Notes under the pieces: model-generated | The model's input: only the letters and a program-made list of their open reading frames with translations | The model's database searches: none | Told to the model about the DNA's origin: nothing | From: Luscinia megarhynchos | Taxonomy: Eukaryota > Chordata > Aves > Passeriformes > Turdidae | Assembly: GCA_034336665.1 (NCBI GenBank) | Contig: CM067592.1 | Coordinates: forward strand, 36,273,889-36,337,888 | Reading direction: 5' to 3' | Length of the DNA: 64,000 nucleotides | Shown here: in pieces, positions 45,015 to 58,374 of the stretch | Numbering within the stretch: the stretch's first letter is position 1 | Layout: each line of letters starts with the position of its first letter | Translations under genes and position numbers: made by a program

Positions 45015-45610
45015 CATCTTAAGTGTTGCATCTGCTTTTCATTAGCAAAAATCTCTTTGCTCAGTGACTGAAGAGTCTTGAAGGAGAACTGCTATCTGGC
45101 AGAGAGGAAAGGAAAATAAAATGGGGCTGCAGCCTAAGCTTGGGGTCAAGGCTAATGGGAACACCAGAACTACCCCTAATGGATATAAGATCCAGGGATG
45201 TTTTTGATGGAAATAACCACAGAGGTTATTTAGGTGAATGTGATGGCTTAATACACAGAAAGAATAAATAGATTTGCCTGGCAAGAAAGCAAAGAAAATT
45301 ATATACTAAGGGCTGAGGCACATAACATTTTAATAAGAACATCATTGAGTGCATGTGATAATACCCTGTGGGAATCATTCTAAACAGGTCCAAAGAGTAA
45401 TATAAAGTAGCATGACTTTAAAAGGAAATGCAGGCTTTATGGAACAATATTGCAGAAGTTTTCCTCTAAGCAGATGAAAAATATTCTAAGTACAAAGAGT
45501 CACAAACGGTGTTAGGGCTATGTTAACGCACTGTGGTATAAAAAAGTAACACTGCAGTTGCTGTGGTGAACCCATTTGTAATTTTTTACTAGTGACTAGG
45601 AAAACCGTTC

Positions 45611-45627
45611 TTGTTGTTGTTGTTGTT
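45611..45627. repeat. (TTG)n short microsatellite
   Basis: Five to six copies of TTG/TGT. It is short and probably of no consequence. Confidence 0.8.
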
Positions 45628-46060
45628 ACAACTATTATTATTGCATTGCTAGCCTGTGTAGGAGCCTCATGTAGATTAGGACTCCATTGATCTAGGTATT
45701 ATACAAGCAGAGGTCAAAATACTAGCTCCAGCCTGAAAGAAATATTACTTGGTGTAGTAAGAGATTTTCACAGAGTTTGATTTGGGAGTCCTAGGCTGTA
45801 GTATTCCCGACAGTCTAAAAAAACTGGGTCTGAACTGTTCAAAAATTGAAATACTTTGTCCTAACAACATAATACCTTCATTTTCCACTTGGCTTATTTT
45901 GAATGTCACCAGGACTCCATGCATCTTGGCAACTCTGGCATCTGGGAAACCTGTAAGTAAGATTTATATTGAAGATAATAAAGTTGACCTGCAGTTCTAA
46001 TAGTAGTGATCTAAAAAATTAATTACTTTCCTGACTACTTTGGTGTAAAATTGCATCCTG

Positions 46061-46075
46061 TTTTTTTTTTTTTTT
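46061..46075. repeat. Poly(T) tract
   Basis: Fifteen consecutive T. It could be a minus-strand poly(A) remnant, but no retroposed body is recognisable beside it. Confidence 0.8.
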
Positions 46076-48026
46076 AATTGGATCTAACCTTTGAGCTCTC
46101 AGTTACACTGCAGATGCTAATTTTATTGGAGCAGGTAAACTAAAATTATGTTACTATATTTATTTTGAAGTTATTACTAAAAAAGAGCAAGTAGAGGATT
46201 CCATGTGTAACAAGATTCTTATTTATCCAGAGAGGAAGATAATCATGTATGGGGATGGAACCATCTCAGAGCTGCTGTAAGGAGCTTCAATCAGAGGGAA
46301 AGGTGGAAGGAGTGCTCCTTTGGGGCACCACGAAATATCAGGGAAAACAAGGAAAATAGGTGTAGTTGTGTGTTTCTTTCCCACCCATGTCTTCTTTGTT
46401 CACACACTACCAACATTTGGTGAAGGAAGTGAGGAGTACATTGCACAATCTGTAGTGTGGAAATCTGTATGTCAGATCTCCAGTCATTACCTTAAATGCA
46501 GCAGTGCTGGTGTAGAGTCCTAAATCCTTTCAAAGTTTACTCTGATCTTCCTAAGTTCCCCAGGATCACCTGGTAATAAGCAAGTTAAAGAGGCTTTGTG
46601 TCAGAATGCCAAACTTCCTCCTGATGGCATGCCATCGGTGAATGGATACACCCAGGGAAGTTTTGGGGGTCATTTCTTACTTGACTAACACCTTCTGCCA
46701 GTGTGGCTTCTCAGAAGGTTATCCAGCCTGGTTTTACAGGCAGAAGGTAAGATGCTTCACCATCACAGGCAGAATTTAAAGCTCAAGGTTGGTGTTAAAC
46801 AAATGCAGTCATGTGAATTCCAAGAACCATTGTATACACAGTGCAGGATATTGTTTCCCAAATGGAAAATTACAGTGCTGATGGTAGAGGCAAGCACTGA
46901 AAAGAAAAAGGGAAAAAAAAAAAACCAAACCAAAACTAATACGAAACCAAACCCCAAATTTATGGTTCCAAGCCCTCTGCTTGTGCAAAATTTCCCTTTA
47001 CACCAGTATAGGAATTTGTCCAAGAACTATAAAATGAGTTCATCACTCCTTGGGCTACACTTTGGCTCTTGTATCCAAGAACAATACTTTAAGCATGGCT
47101 TGAGGAATAGTTCAACTTACAAATTTGATGAAAACAATTCAGGATTTTGCAAGCTCCATAGGAATTAGGGGTTTTTTTACCCCCCAGTAATAGGAGTTAC
47201 TTGTATTTTTAATGATTGTGTTGCGTGTTGTTTGATGGATGCCTCATTTCAGAAAAAATGCCTGTTTCAACTCATAGAATGATATTGTGGCACAAGTAAG
47301 GAAACTAAAACTAGAATTCATGGAGGGAAAGCAACAGAGAATTTTTTTCTGCTCTATTTTAGTGAAACTCTCCTCTTGTGTTTTCCAGTTTATATAAACA
47401 AATTATGGCCCAGAGAAAGTGTGAAGCAGAAAACATCATCAAAACTGCAGAAAAGAAGGAATATGAGTACACAGACCTTGTCATTGCCTTGTTTATTAGC
47501 ATCTGGGGGAAGGGGGAAGAGACTGTCTTACAAAATTCAAAGAACTGGAACATCTGAGACATTTCAGCTAAAATTTGTGGTTCTCCCATGCAGTGTATAT
47601 TATAAAAATACTTTTGTGACTCACGAGGGAGAAGTAAAGCTACAAACCAAGCTCTGTTGCTCCCCTCTTCTCCTGTGATGTAATTTGACATGACCGATAG
47701 AGCCAGACATGCTATGTTAACCTACAGTAAATTTGAAGAAAAATGTGTTTTTCAGTAAAATATGGGAAGAAGTTGTGATCTTTAGTAACTAAGAAATAGC
47801 TTCCAGACTTGACATTAGCAGTGAGAGATTCCCCAGTGAACACACATTGTCTTATGTGGTGTGGTATTTGTCTTTCAGAGTCTGTGCTCAAGTGCCTGCA
47901 ACTTGTTGATATTGACTGTGCTGTTCATCTAGCATCTCATCACCTTACACCTTCAACCCTCACCTGAAAAAGCAAAAGAGTTTTGAATTTTAGCTGACAC
48001 AGATTTGTAGAAGCCAGTTTTCCAGT

Positions 48027-48066
48027 GCATATTAAAGATTATTTTTGCATATTAAAGATTATTTTT
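48027..48066. repeat. Perfect 20-bp tandem duplication
   Basis: gcatattaaagattattttt occurs twice in direct succession (48027-48046 and 48047-48066) without a mismatch. Confidence 0.9.
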
Positions 48067-51000
48067 TAAACCTCCTTAGCTCCGGTAGCCCAAACTACTT
48101 AGGATTATTATAAAAATGGAAATTGATATATTGTAAACCACTTTGAAAATCAGAAAGGCAGTAGCTGCAATTAACTAATATTGCATTTCAAAATTGTTTT
48201 GCTGTTGACTTGGACAGATTAGATGATAATCCTGGAGCCTGCAAGGATTTTAACTCATTTTTAATGAGTCATTCCAGCTGCTTGTCTTCTGGTACTCAAT
48301 TCCTCTCTTCATCTGCTGGTACAACCAGCAGCCACTCAGATGTGGAAACAGTAGTAAGGTTTAAGGGATATAGTGGCAAGTTTTTGTAATGACTTCAATA
48401 ACAAAGGACCCCACATAAGATCAACATTCTAAGGAGAAAGTCATGCCACTGGAGTGATCAGTAACTACATATGCTGTGGCATATATATATTACTTGATGT
48501 AGAAAATTAGGAGAACGCAGTGTTTTGAAAAGGAGGGGCCATCCAATTCAACAGATCTTCTCTGGCTTATCCAATCTCCTCGCTTTTTCACTAAGATCCT
48601 GGATTCCCATGTTCAGAATTGAATTTAGATATACATTGAATTCACTGAAATATACTGTTCAAAGTGTCATTCCTTCCAATTTTCCACAGCATATCTGCCT
48701 TTCTCTTAGCTTAGATTATTGGGTTTTTTTCAACACTAAAATACTTTATCATTTTGAAACAAAATAAATTACATTTTGAAGGAATAGGCTTGTTTTTTTC
48801 ATTCATACACACTTCATCTGGGACATCAAAAAGCTGTAATCCATTCATTTTAAATGCTGCAGATTTCTACTCAAGTTAACTTCCCTTCTGTCTTTCTGAT
48901 AAGGCATCTTTCTTTTAATCAGAGATGTGAATCACATCACCTTCTTTGTAGCACTCATCTGATCTTACATCCAGAGCACATAATTTTCTTTTCTTAGAAG
49001 AGTAAAAGGCCTGTAGTGCAGTAACTACTACAGTTTATTAATTATCCTGTAAATTTGTCTGGCCCAAATTGATATTTTGTTGTGTAAAACACAACGATAG
49101 GCACCATTTCTGTATCTGTTCAACTTAACATTTTAAGATCTTTGGAAGATGCTGAATTGCAAGATACTCTAGATCATTCACCTATTTAAATTTCTTGTGG
49201 TATCTCCCCTTCATTCCATCTTTTTGCCAGAATCATTTATAGCCCTCCAAGAGCTCTTAAGGACTGTATATTGCAATATGTGGCCCATCTATACAGAAAC
49301 ATACAAATAACTTCTCCAAAAGCCCTTGTAATCCGGAATCCTGTCACTCTTAGAAACCGTGGAATAGTATGGAAACATGCTAAGAATATATCTGTATTTT
49401 CATCAAGTATTCTCAGCCTTCAGCATTCTGCATCTCCGGAGCTTCCTGGGCCACAGATGGTATCTTCATATTTGATTGTCCTCATCAGATTTTATCCTTC
49501 ATCAGTTTGTTTAATCACTTTCTGATCGAGATAAGCCTTCCACATTGGCAGTATCTCGTGTCAGTGAGTTCCACAAGCAAACGTGCATTAGGTGACAGTG
49601 AGCTTTTTGTTCATTATGAACCTGCCATTTACTTTTTTTTTGGTTACTTCTGGTTGTTGTTATGTGAACATCTGAGTAACCAGTCTTTCCTCATCTTCTC
49701 CATACTGCTTGTGGTTTTATAGAGGCTAATAAGAAGAATTTTATCTCCATGACACAAAATTGGGACACAATACTGAACTGATGTTGAGCAGTTGAAGAGA
49801 GAATTTACAGTGTAATAAATGTTGTAGACCAAGTTTCACTTTTCTGAAAAAAAATTGGTAGAATTAATTAAGAAATTTAGACATAAGCCCCTTTTAATAT
49901 AGATGAACCAAAGCTGAGTTAAAAGTGAAAATGAAAGGATGCATTTTTAGGTATTGGCTAATAATATGCCTTATTTTATAAATCAGTAACTTCCTGCATT
50001 GTAGTGGTATGACTTATTATGACTATGAAAATTATACATTGCTTTTCTCCAAGTAGACATGCAGGACTGGTATTTCAAGAGAAGACATTGACTTCGTCTC
50101 CAAGGCCAGGGCATGAAAGAAATGAAAATAACCATTATTGATTTTTTTTTCCTGTGCTGAGAGAAACATTTGCCTGCTTTTATGAGGGGGAAAGAGCAGA
50201 TGTTCAGCAAGAGAGGAGAGATTTTCAGTTTTAGCAATAAGACATGATAATTTTTTGCAGAGAACATTTCTTTGCAGTTATATCATCCTGAGATGGGGAA
50301 ACAAGTCAGAAGACCAAAATATAAATAGTGAAAAATACCCTAAAATGGCATTATCTTGCAAGTATAAAGGATTTTTTTTAGGATGGGGTGAACAAATTAT
50401 TCAAAAGATTCACCTTCTTTCTAGTTTGAGAGACGAAGGTGCCGTTGTGTTAAAGAGATTGAATATATAATTGTCACATGACTTTTAATGTGCTAAACTA
50501 TGTTGCTGCACTCAAGTCTACTACCCTGAATTGCAAAAGGCCTGAAAACAGCAGGACTCCTGAAAGATGCACCAGACAAGTGAGACAGGACACTGGGACA
50601 TGATCAAGGCTGAACCCCTTATAGTCACTCAGTTTCATTGGGCTAACAAAGTAAAAAGATTACTTTTATCCTCTTGGCAGAAAAAGCATCACTAATCTTT
50701 AGAGAATATACAAAGTGCTATGACACATTACTGAAATGTCACTCTACAGGAATCGTGGGAACATGGCAATGTGAAATGTTAATGAGAAGTCTGTTTTCCA
50801 AGGCTATGCAATTGGTTGCTGTGCTTTTTACTGCATGAATTCAGAGTAATCTACCACTTAAAGACAGGAATTGGGGGGGGAGGAAATCAGAAAAGGGTTA
50901 TGTAACGGAATGCCTGCAAAAGCTGGGAATTCCATTTGACGTCTGCTCCAGGAGTGCTGGAGCCTCCCCAAACGTGGTCACTGGCATTTAGGAGGAAGAC

Positions 51001-51269
51001 TGTTCTGAAGGAAGACTGTTCTGACTGTCTCTGTTCTGTCCCTTGTCAGCCGCTGCAGCATCCTGCAGCTGGATTGTGGAGCTCCAAAACCATTTATCAC
51101 CCTCAGCACCACAGCCCCTGGTGAAATTATGGTTTGACTGGGCTGCTGCTGGCATGCCTTTCAAAAGAATGGCCAATCCCTCCTCCTGGTATGCAGATAA
51201 ATAAGGCGTAAACCTGATGTGAATTGATTGAGTGGCCATCTTAGCAACAGTATTGGTTGATCTGCCTGA

Positions 51270-52048
51270 GGGTCAAAAGGCTCTGCAAGAGACATCTTGG
51301 TGGATATCTATGGCCTAAGGACTGCTGCATGAGGTTCAACAAGGCAAAGGGCCAGGTTCTGCACTTGGATCATAACAACCCCATGCAGTGCCACAGGCTG
51401 GGGGAGGAGAGCTTTAAGAGCTGTTCAGCAGAAGGGGACTTGGGGGTATTGGCCAACAGCCAGCTGAACGTGAGCCAGCACGTGCCCAGGGAGCCAAGAA
51501 GGCCAGTGGGATTCTGGCCTGCATGTGTGTCCAGCAGGACGAGGGCAGTGACTGTCCCATTGTATTCCACACTGGGGGAAGCCACACCTCGGATCCCGTG
51601 TCCAGTTCTGGGACCCTTTCTCTGAGCTACTGCAGTGTGTCCAGAGTAGGGCAACAGAGCTGGTGGAGGGTCTGGAGCACAATGAGCTGGGGTTTTTAGT
51701 TAAGAGAAGAAGAAGCTGAGGGGAGAATTTATTACTCTCTACAACTGCCTGAAAGGAAGTCATTCTTTTCTACCATGTCTCAAGCCAAAGGATGAGAGAA
51801 AATGGCCTTAAATTACACCAGGGGAAGTTCAGATTAGAAAATAATTTTTCTCTGAAAGAGTGGTTAGGCATTGGAATAAGTTGCCCAGAAAAGTGGTAGA
51901 GTCACAGTCTCTGGAAGTGTTCAAGGGACATCTGGACGTGGCCTTTGAGGACATGGTTTAGAGGTAACTATGGTGATGCTGTGCATAAACTAGATGATCT
52001 TTCAGGTCTCTGACAACTTGGTGAGTCTGTGTGATGATTCCATGTGAC
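51270..52048 (+). mobile_element. CR1 LINE 3' end, ~780 bp, 5'-truncated and inactivated
   Basis: The left part translates as the C-terminal reverse-transcriptase region typical of avian CR1: MRFNKAKGQVLHL, HNNPMQ, LGEESFKSC, AEGDLGVLANSQLNVSQ. A frame change follows near 51480, with further CR1 words in other frames (ccagagtagggcaac, ctctctacaactgcctgaaa). The right part follows the CR1 3' UTR (ggcattggaataagttgcccag, ctggaagtgttcaaggg, tagatgatctttcaggtctc). It ends at gatgattccatg, matching the family's terminal ATTCTATG octamer region. 5' truncation is normal for CR1. The frameshift and scattered stops show it cannot mobilise. No target duplication is expected or seen. Confidence 0.95.
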
Positions 52049-54110
52049 TATTTCTTGTGCTTTTCCTGGCCTATAGCTTGTGTCTTATCTATGTGCCGCC
52101 CCACATACCCCTTGTGACTTCCATCTCTTTGTAAGCTAGCTTCCCCCAGCTCCACCATCTTCTGTTTCCAGACGGAGTGCAAGGCTTCATTTGGTTTTCT
52201 CTTTAAGAGAGCATATCCATTTTCTCACAATCATCAGACAACAGACCCTTGGATTTCTATGGTAGCTGGGCCATGAAGTTGGAATAGTGTCACGTCAGGG
52301 TATAGACAGATGTACTTTTAATTGGAAGAAAGAGATAAACTATAAAATTAGAGGCCCTGCTTCAAGTCTAAGACATGGCACTCCTATAGCAGCCCTAGAA
52401 GATTAATGTTTGCAAATAGATTATAACAATGTTCCAGACCAGCTTCTCTGGCACCTTTCAAAGTGCTAAATTCAGACAGTTGCTTAAAGTGGTGACAAGT
52501 GTTAATGAGATTGTATTGTTGAAAGTGCAACATTTCATAAATGGGACATTTTGGCAGTTTTTCCTTAGAAGAGCTTTTTTGGAGAACATGACAGTTCACT
52601 GATTGGGCATAGCATTCTCTCCTCTCTGGATGGTTCGCACACTGCAGAGGCTAATTCACCAAGTTTTCTAGTCCAGTATTGCTAGTAAAAGCAGCTAGTG
52701 AATATAATGAAAGGCTATAGCTGGGCTAGGATATGCTTGCTTTCAAGAACTGCCATTTGGAAGTAAGTACTTAAGTCTGTACTTCTGTAGAAGTACAATT
52801 CTAAATAAAACAGAACTGTGATATTGTATGGTATTATGGTGATAATGCAGCTGCTTTCAGGTAAGTATCAAGAAAATACATTCTAATTTGTATACATGAA
52901 GTGGTCGTATAGGTACATTATGGATTTTAAAGTGTTAGCATATTAAGTTAAAACTCTAATGCTTTTAAACCTCCCATAACTTTAGCTAGACTGAATATAA
53001 AGGTTTTATCTACACATAACTGTAGTCTGTAACTGTAGCACAAAACCATTTGGAATGCACGTGTATCAAACAGCACTGAAATTACACTGCGCATGGCAGA
53101 GACTTTGTACTAAAGAACGCTGGTGATATCTGAGAGCTTTGTAATAACCTGCATTTCTTATTAAAGGATGTGCTGAAGGCATCTCTTTGAAGCACTCAGA
53201 ACCTTTAAACTTTGGTCAGTGAAGTCATGTTTTCTTTCACTGGTGCTTCTTGGAAAACACCTCCTAGCCTTACAAACAATTGTGTCAAGTCCTACGCTTC
53301 AGTTCAAAAAGCTCTGAAGTATGTGCTTCATTTTAGGCATACAACTAGCACAGCTCTTAATGCTTTTCTGATTTGAGTGAGTGTTGACCCAGTAACAACT
53401 GATTTTTAATAGAGAAGGAAACATGCATTTAGAAGAAGTGCCTTTGGCCCAGACATGTGCTTTTAATGGAACTGAACTGAAATGCAAGGCGTTCTTAGAC
53501 TGTGGGTAGATGCACAGAGCACCATAGGAGATGATCAGTGTTGCACAGGTTGTCTTGTCTTCATTGCAGTGCCATCTGCCAAGGAGACCACCCTGTATAG
53601 TAATTTTGTTGATATTTTGAAAGGCAATGAATTCTATCTTCAAAAAGATGCTGAGGTGTTTGAAGTAACAGGAATGATAGAGATGGAGACACCTCAGGAC
53701 TTCTCAGTACTGGTCAAGAGAAGTCTTTTGCCTTCAGATACAGAAATGGACACAGCCTCAGGAAACATGATCTGGGAAGAACACCAATGAGCCCTGTGCC
53801 TTGTACTTACCTGTAAACTGAATTCCTGGTGTCAATGTAAACAAGTCAGTCTTGCTGTGACTGCAAAGAGAGACAGCTAGGTGTGTGATTTTACAGATCA
53901 GTGCATCACAGAGCCATCATCTGGTGGCAGTTTATCATCATCACTCAAGAGGTGCATCCTTCATTTTCCTGAGTGACAATGGAAGCTCAGCATAGAATCC
54001 TACCAAAAATAGACTGAATCTGTAGTTAAAAAAAACATAAGAAGATTTGAAGAGTAGTTGGGGATTTTTTAAACTGCTTTTTCAAAAATCCCTTGATTTA
54101 AGATGTGACC

Positions 54111-54127
54111 AAAAAAAAAAAAAAAAA
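54111..54127. repeat. Poly(A) tract
   Basis: Seventeen consecutive A, about 320 bp downstream of the open frame that ends at 53790. No retrotransposon body is recognised. Confidence 0.8.
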
Positions 54128-56207
54128 GTTGCATATTGTATTGTCTATAGCTTTCATTAATTTTTAAAGGAATGAGTCAAAGAAGTTGCAAAACAGAACC
54201 AGTAGCAGAGATTATATGACAAACAGATGTAAGAGCCATTTTAATATTTGATGAGACCAAAAGGTTCTCATCACTAACCATCTTTCAATGGCACTTGCCC
54301 TTTCAATGGGTATATGTGGCTGCATGTTTCTAAGGGACTAATTTTTTTGCCTTTCTAATGAAATACCTCTCAAGACTGGCTTAAAAATGGTAGTGGTTTG
54401 GACATGGTTGATTGTCATGTCAGTTTAGGTTATGATAAGGTGGGGAAATGAATGTTTGGTTGCATCTCAGCATATTGGTGTGTTCAAACTCTCTGCATCC
54501 TTGAAAGGCCTCTCAGTCAAAGTTGATGAAAAATACCAAAGCACAGAGCCTTACAACCAGTCTGTCTACCAGACAGATAAACTGTTAACATAGAGACAAA
54601 TGAGCCAAATTGGAAAAAGCACTTGAGAATGTGTATCCATTCTCTATCAATGCAGTGCAGAAAACCTGGGTCCATTTTTAAATGGCTCAGACACCTGTAC
54701 ATAGCAACCTGCAGTCAGAAGCACATCCACAGTGTAGCCAGGAAGTGAAATTGGGAGCTCTGTCATTCAACCACCTGCTAAGTCATAGTCCTCCATCACT
54801 TGCATAATACCTCATGTGGAGTAGAAGAAGGGCCTCATAATAAACCAAGTCTATGAAAATTTTAGCATGACTTTCTGTTTCTATGAAATCAGTAGTGAAC
54901 ATGGACTTGTGGTGATGCACAGAACAGGACTGAGCTCTCAGAGCCATAGCTGTGTTTGGTATGATGCACTAACACTGAATTGTTGACAAATATTCTGTAT
55001 GATTTAAAAATAATGTCAATCCTGACTGTTTGGTTTTTCTTTCATTTGCTGTTTGAACATGAGAACAAGATGGCCACTATTTATGACATCCCAAAAGGAG
55101 AAATTATATTTTGAATCAACAGAATCCTGAAAGTGTAAATGTGGTTTCATAATTAAATATATTTGTAGAAAGGAAAATGAGTTAATCAAGAGTAAGGTGT
55201 CTTTGAAAAAGCTTTCCTTTTTTTATTTTTTTTTTTCTCTTAAATCTTCCTTGGAAATATTCTCAGCTCTCATGGTACAAAAGTAACTAGCATATCTGTA
55301 CATCCATATCACAGCATCTCAGCAGTTACACTGTTTAAAAATTACTTAGATTTCTTTATTGATGTGATCCAACAGGAATAGGACATGCCAGGAACAATAA
55401 ATTGTATAGAACCTGGAAATAAAAGAGTTTTAAAAATTTAAATTAAGGTTTGGAAACCTAAGTCTAAGGAAATTTTCTGGGGAAAATTTAAAATGTTCTA
55501 AAAACTTGCAGAAAGGCATTAATTCAATGAAGGTCCCATTCAACAAGACTTGATTTGGGGTAGGAATCCCTATCTTAAAAGTTATTTATTATCAAGGGAG
55601 TATATCCTAAGAACTGTTTGTTTGGTTTTTTTTTTTAATGGATAGGGTAGTTAATGTGGAACAAAATAATTTGATGCTTTAACTGTGGAATTTAACAGAA
55701 ATTAGCATTGCTTTAATTTGGTCAAAATTAAGATATTCAACCTTACAGATCCAATCCAACAATGTCATACAGTCAGATCACTATGTCTTCATGAATTTCA
55801 GTTGATGTTGTTGAGTTTCTAGGAGAATCACCTACCAGGTTTCATTTAATGAATCTTTTTTAGTTTCTTGAGTGTTAAAATAGAGAGTAAAACTGGCCTA
55901 ATTCGAAGTTGGTTGGCAGAGTAATATAGACTTTCCTCTTCCTTAGGTAGGGAGTGCCAAGTAAACATTAAAGTTTAGTTCAAACTTCAGAAACAACATC
56001 TTTTGAGATTTTTGTTGAGGAACATATTGTGTGGTACTGGTTGTTGCTGGAGAAGTTTGAACCACGAATCCACAATTCTTCAGAGCTCCTCAAAGTGAAT
56101 GCTACCAGATGGGGAAAAAAAGAAAACATGGATTCTCCATGTTTAACGCCTTCCGATTGCGTCGTGAGGGTCAGAAGAAGTTATTTCTAACTCTTTGTTT
56201 CTTTCAG

Positions 56208-56366
56208 GTTGGGGGTCACACCATGCTGCCCATTCGTTGGATGCCTCCAGAGAGTATAATGTACAGGAAGTTCACCACAGAAAGTGATGTCTGGAGCCTG
56301 GGGGTTGTATTATGGGAAATCTTTACTTATGGCAAACAGCCATGGTATCAGCTCTCAAACAATGAG
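56208..56366 (+). CDS. NTRK2: NTRK2 (TrkB) kinase exon D: P+1 loop to C-lobe helices
   Basis: 159 bp exon, 53 codons, phase 0 at both ends, from [12 protein letters not shown] to QLSNNE. It encodes the end of the activation segment: [10 protein letters not shown] carries the substrate-binding P+1 loop and the APE-equivalent PPE. It then encodes [17 protein letters not shown], whose Asp anchors the C-lobe. SLGVVLWE and [10 protein letters not shown] are TrkB-type; TrkC, as I recall, reads SFGVILWE and QPWFQLSNTE. The acceptor is strong (ctctttgtttctttcag). The donor is unusual: GAG|gtgtgtgtaata, a run of overlapping GT dinucleotides. The open frame extends upstream into the intron, but conserved residues start only at 56208. 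Confidence 0.97.
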
Positions 56367-57169
56367 GTGTGTGTAATATATTCTCAAATTGCATTGGGAA
56401 AGCTGCTATACTAATTGATGGTGTGGCTTCTCTGGAGAAGGGACAGCAACAAATATATTTCTTGAAGGCCAACACTTATATAGAGTATTTATTGTATTGT
56501 CATGAACTATACAGTTGAATTTCTTCTTTTTCACTTTTTTCTCCCCTGAGTGGATGGAAGGTGTTCAAGCAAAACTACTAAAACTAAAACTAGCTGGAAT
56601 TTATGATTTTTTTCCTTTGCATAACATAAAGTCTGCTCTGGGTAGATCATGAGAGAATGAAAAGGACCTTAGCTATCTCCTGAACAGATGTATCATACAT
56701 ACTGTTTCAGAGTGGACAGATTAGATGGAAGTAATCAAGATATCTCTTTTGATTTCTGGGCAGTCACTATCCCACTTCCAGAGATTAGCTAGTTATACTT
56801 GTAAGTTTGCAGAAGGTAGAGAGAAGGAGAGGCACTGATGCTCTATGAGCAGATTGAAAATTTATCCTCCCTTCAAGGTGGTAGTAGGGTAGAGAGAGAA
56901 TTTATGGGACTAATTCCCGCCTCCGATTTCCTTATGTGTGGAGCAGACAATGTGGGTGAACTTAACATGAGTGAAGTTATTGCTCTTTGATACACATTAC
57001 AGTGACTTTTCCAGATCACATACTACTGCTCATTCTTCTGCCTAGAAAAGCAGAGATGGCTGTGTGGTAGCCATCAGTGAAGCTGCTGTGGTTAAAGTTA
57101 GGTCTTCCATGGATGATCTCTATGCAGCTGTCACAAATGTGCTGATCCTTTGCTTGTGATTTCTCACAG
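56367..57169 (+). other. NTRK2: NTRK2 last coding intron (803 bp)
   Basis: A short phase-0 intron with a gtgtgt donor and a ttctcacag acceptor. I see no repeats or extra exon. If retained, translation would continue [15 protein letters not shown] and stop at 56412-56414, removing the last kinase helices and the PLC-gamma docking tail. Confidence 0.95.
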
Positions 57170-57355
57170 GTGATTGAGTGCATCACTCAGGGCCGAGTCC
57201 TGCAGCGACCTCGCACATGCCCAAAGGAAGTGTATGACTTGATGCTGGGCTGTTGGCAACGGGAGCCTCACATGCGGCTCAACATCAAAGAAATCCACTC
57301 TCTCCTTCAGAACTTGGCCAAGGCATCTCCAGTCTACTTGGATATTTTAGGCTAA
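57170..57355 (+). CDS. NTRK2: NTRK2 (TrkB) terminal coding exon E: C-lobe end and PLC-gamma docking tail
   Basis: Sixty-one codons plus TAA (57353-57355), phase 0 start. [18 protein letters not shown] and [19 protein letters not shown] form the last kinase helices, with the conserved CWQREP motif. The short tail SPVYLDILG ends the receptor. Its Tyr (57335-57337, Y817 by human numbering) is the known docking site for phospholipase C-gamma1. [10 protein letters not shown] and [11 protein letters not shown] differ from my memory of human (CPQEVYELML, RKNIKGIHTLL) and match the bird form as far as I recall it. HMR and [16 protein letters not shown] exclude TrkC. The acceptor is gatttctcacag. Confidence 0.97.
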   Translation: MIECITQGRVLQRPRTCPKEVYDLMLGCWQREPHMRLNIKEIHSLLQNLAKASPVYLDILG

Positions 57356-58374
57356 AGTCTCCTAGCATTTCTTCTGGGCTGCAGGAATGAATGTGTTCAA
57401 CTGCCGCTGAACTACATTAAATGTGTTCTTAACTTTGACAGTATTAATGACAAAGTTGAGGAGAAGCTTTCAAAGGGCAAGCAATGTGCGCTTCTCCATC
57501 TGTAGACACAGTATTGACTTTTTAGACATTATCAAGACATATCTTCTCCCTTTCTCTCAGTTTCTATCTTTTTTTTCCTTCTCTCTTGTCTTTCTAATCA
57601 ATTTGGCTTCTGCATTATTGTAACTCTGCATAGACAAAGGCCTTAAAAACCCAATCTGTTATATCAGCAGACTCTTCAGTTTGCCCACCACAACTGACAA
57701 TGCCTTGTTGTATTCATGCCTTTGATGTGGATGAAAAAAGGGAAAAATATATTTGACTAAAACTTTGTGATTTCAGCTGTATAGCTACTGGGAATTTCTA
57801 TGGATTCACCTCTTTGTTTTTTTTTTTGCTTCGGCCTGGGGGTGGAAAAAGAAGACTGATGTTCTCTACATGAAGAATGTTCTTTGCAGAGATAAAGCCA
57901 GATAGAAAGAAGACACTCTTGTGTTATACACTATCTGGAGAAACTTTCGAAATCAGGTGGCATCCAACCCTACAAGAAAACACTGAAGTGATTTGATGGA
58001 AGACAAGAGGGGGCCTAGCTATTTCCCTGAAGAGTCTTTCTGAGGACTAAAGAGATTGTTGAAGGAGGTGCTTTGCCAGCACCATTCATTGCCAGAATCA
58101 AGTAAAACAAAAAAAGAAGCTGCCTGCACTGCACGCAATTGTGTTACAACATGATAAACTAAACACATGCCCTTTTTTAGTCTTCTGGTAGGATATTGTC
58201 ATGCCACTGGTGTAAAAATGTTCTCCAGCTAGTCTTTTTCAGTATAGGCTGAAGCTAGATTTAGTTACATACAATATTAATTTTAAGATCACATGTTGAA
58301 ACTAAGGATTTTGATAGGATAAACTATAAATGCTGAGGCAGGTGTATCTTATATCATGCTTGTCCAGCAGCATA

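Noticed and set aside
46701..47168. 155-codon + strand open frame
   Set aside because: It runs through an A-rich low-complexity segment (Lys/Asn/Thr repeats) and has no domain or splice context. A minus-strand frame overlaps it. Probably chance.
47260..47300. Possible third CR1 tail (tcatagaatgatattg)
   Set aside because: Only a few bases resemble the CR1 terminal octamers, with no CR1 3' UTR words beside them.
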